DNA of 5,631 bases from NCBI GenBank assembly GCA_900539645.1, contig UQCY01000126.1:1-5631 (forward strand), written 5' to 3'. The notes under the pieces were generated by a model. The model was given only the letters and a program-made list of their open reading frames with translations. It made no database searches and was not told where the DNA came from. This DNA is from an uncultured Clostridium sp. Lineage in GTDB: Bacteria > Bacillota > Clostridia > Peptostreptococcales > Peptostreptococcaceae. The position numbers and the translations under genes are program-made. Within the stretch, counting starts at the first letter, position 1. Each line of letters begins with the position of its first letter. Positions 5,530 through 5,631 of this stretch are shown in pieces.

Positions 5530-5631
5530 TTATTTTTCTTTTCTAAAACGTAAAAGTAATCCCGCAATCGCAAAAGCTCCTACTAAGCCTAACAGGCTTG
5601 ATGAAGTAGTCATACCAGTATTTGGTAATTG
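5530..5631 (-). CDS. LPXTG-anchored cell wall surface protein, C-terminal end only
   Basis: Only the last 33 residues and the TAA stop are in the window. They form a textbook sortase sorting signal: LPNTG at positions 2-6 of the visible part, a short Ser/Thr linker, a hydrophobic helix (LLGLVGAFAIAGLLL) and a basic tail ending RFRKEK. Sortase A-type enzymes cleave between Thr and Gly and join the protein to peptidoglycan. Nothing can be said about the extracellular part, such as adhesin, enzyme or S-layer function. It is a separate transcription unit, closed by the terminator 14 bases downstream. The LPNTG form also argues against Clostridioides difficile, whose main sortase prefers SPKTG/PPKTG-type motifs. 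Confidence 0.9.
   Translation of the reverse strand, partial: QLPNTGMTTSSSLLGLVGAFAIAGLLLRFRKEK

Noticed and set aside
1..5631. CRISPR arrays, tRNA or rRNA genes, insertion sequences
   Set aside because: I saw no regularly spaced direct repeats, no tRNA-like cloverleaf and no transposase or terminal repeats. The window is almost fully occupied by minus-strand protein genes.

Overview
The window is AT-rich and every gene lies on the minus strand, so the biological reading order runs from position 5631 down to 1. The AT-ending codons, GGAGG-type ribosome binding sites and protein families point to a low-GC Gram-positive of the class Clostridia, most like the Peptostreptococcaceae. This placement is an inference from gene order and protein style; I cannot name a species.

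Layout in reading order. (1) 5631-5530: the last 33 residues of a sortase-anchored surface protein (LPNTG, hydrophobic helix, basic tail), closed by a strong intrinsic terminator at 5515-5478. (2) 5477-5364: a short intergenic region with two candidate promoters. (3) A tight five-gene run: a SteA-like protein with a thiamine-pyrophosphokinase-like fold (5363-4242), a SteB/MctB-like membrane coiled-coil protein (4220-3348), a soluble family 2 glycosyltransferase (3337-2639), an MraY/WecA-superfamily polyprenyl-phosphate sugar-phosphate transferase (2639-1815) and a DUF3866 protein (1808-738). Gaps are 21, 10, -1 and 6 bases, so this is almost certainly one operon. (4) An 88-base gap with a hairpin just upstream of the next ribosome binding site. 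(5) 649-1: the first 216 residues of a XerD-like tyrosine recombinase, cut by the window edge.

How the genes may work together. SteA and SteB are known from Corynebacterineae as a cytoplasm-to-envelope pair at the division ring, acting in daughter-cell separation. Here SteA is predicted to be cytoplasmic with a C-terminal membrane anchor, and SteB has an N-terminal anchor with an external coiled coil. They are followed by two enzymes of the kind that build lipid-linked sugars (a transferase onto polyprenyl phosphate and a nucleotide-sugar glycosyltransferase) and by a conserved protein of unknown function. I infer a septum or envelope module coupling SteAB to a lipid-linked glycan. This is the most interesting content of the window. 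The partial recombinase is the second point of interest, because two positions that are normally catalytic Arg and Lys appear to be Lys and Ser.
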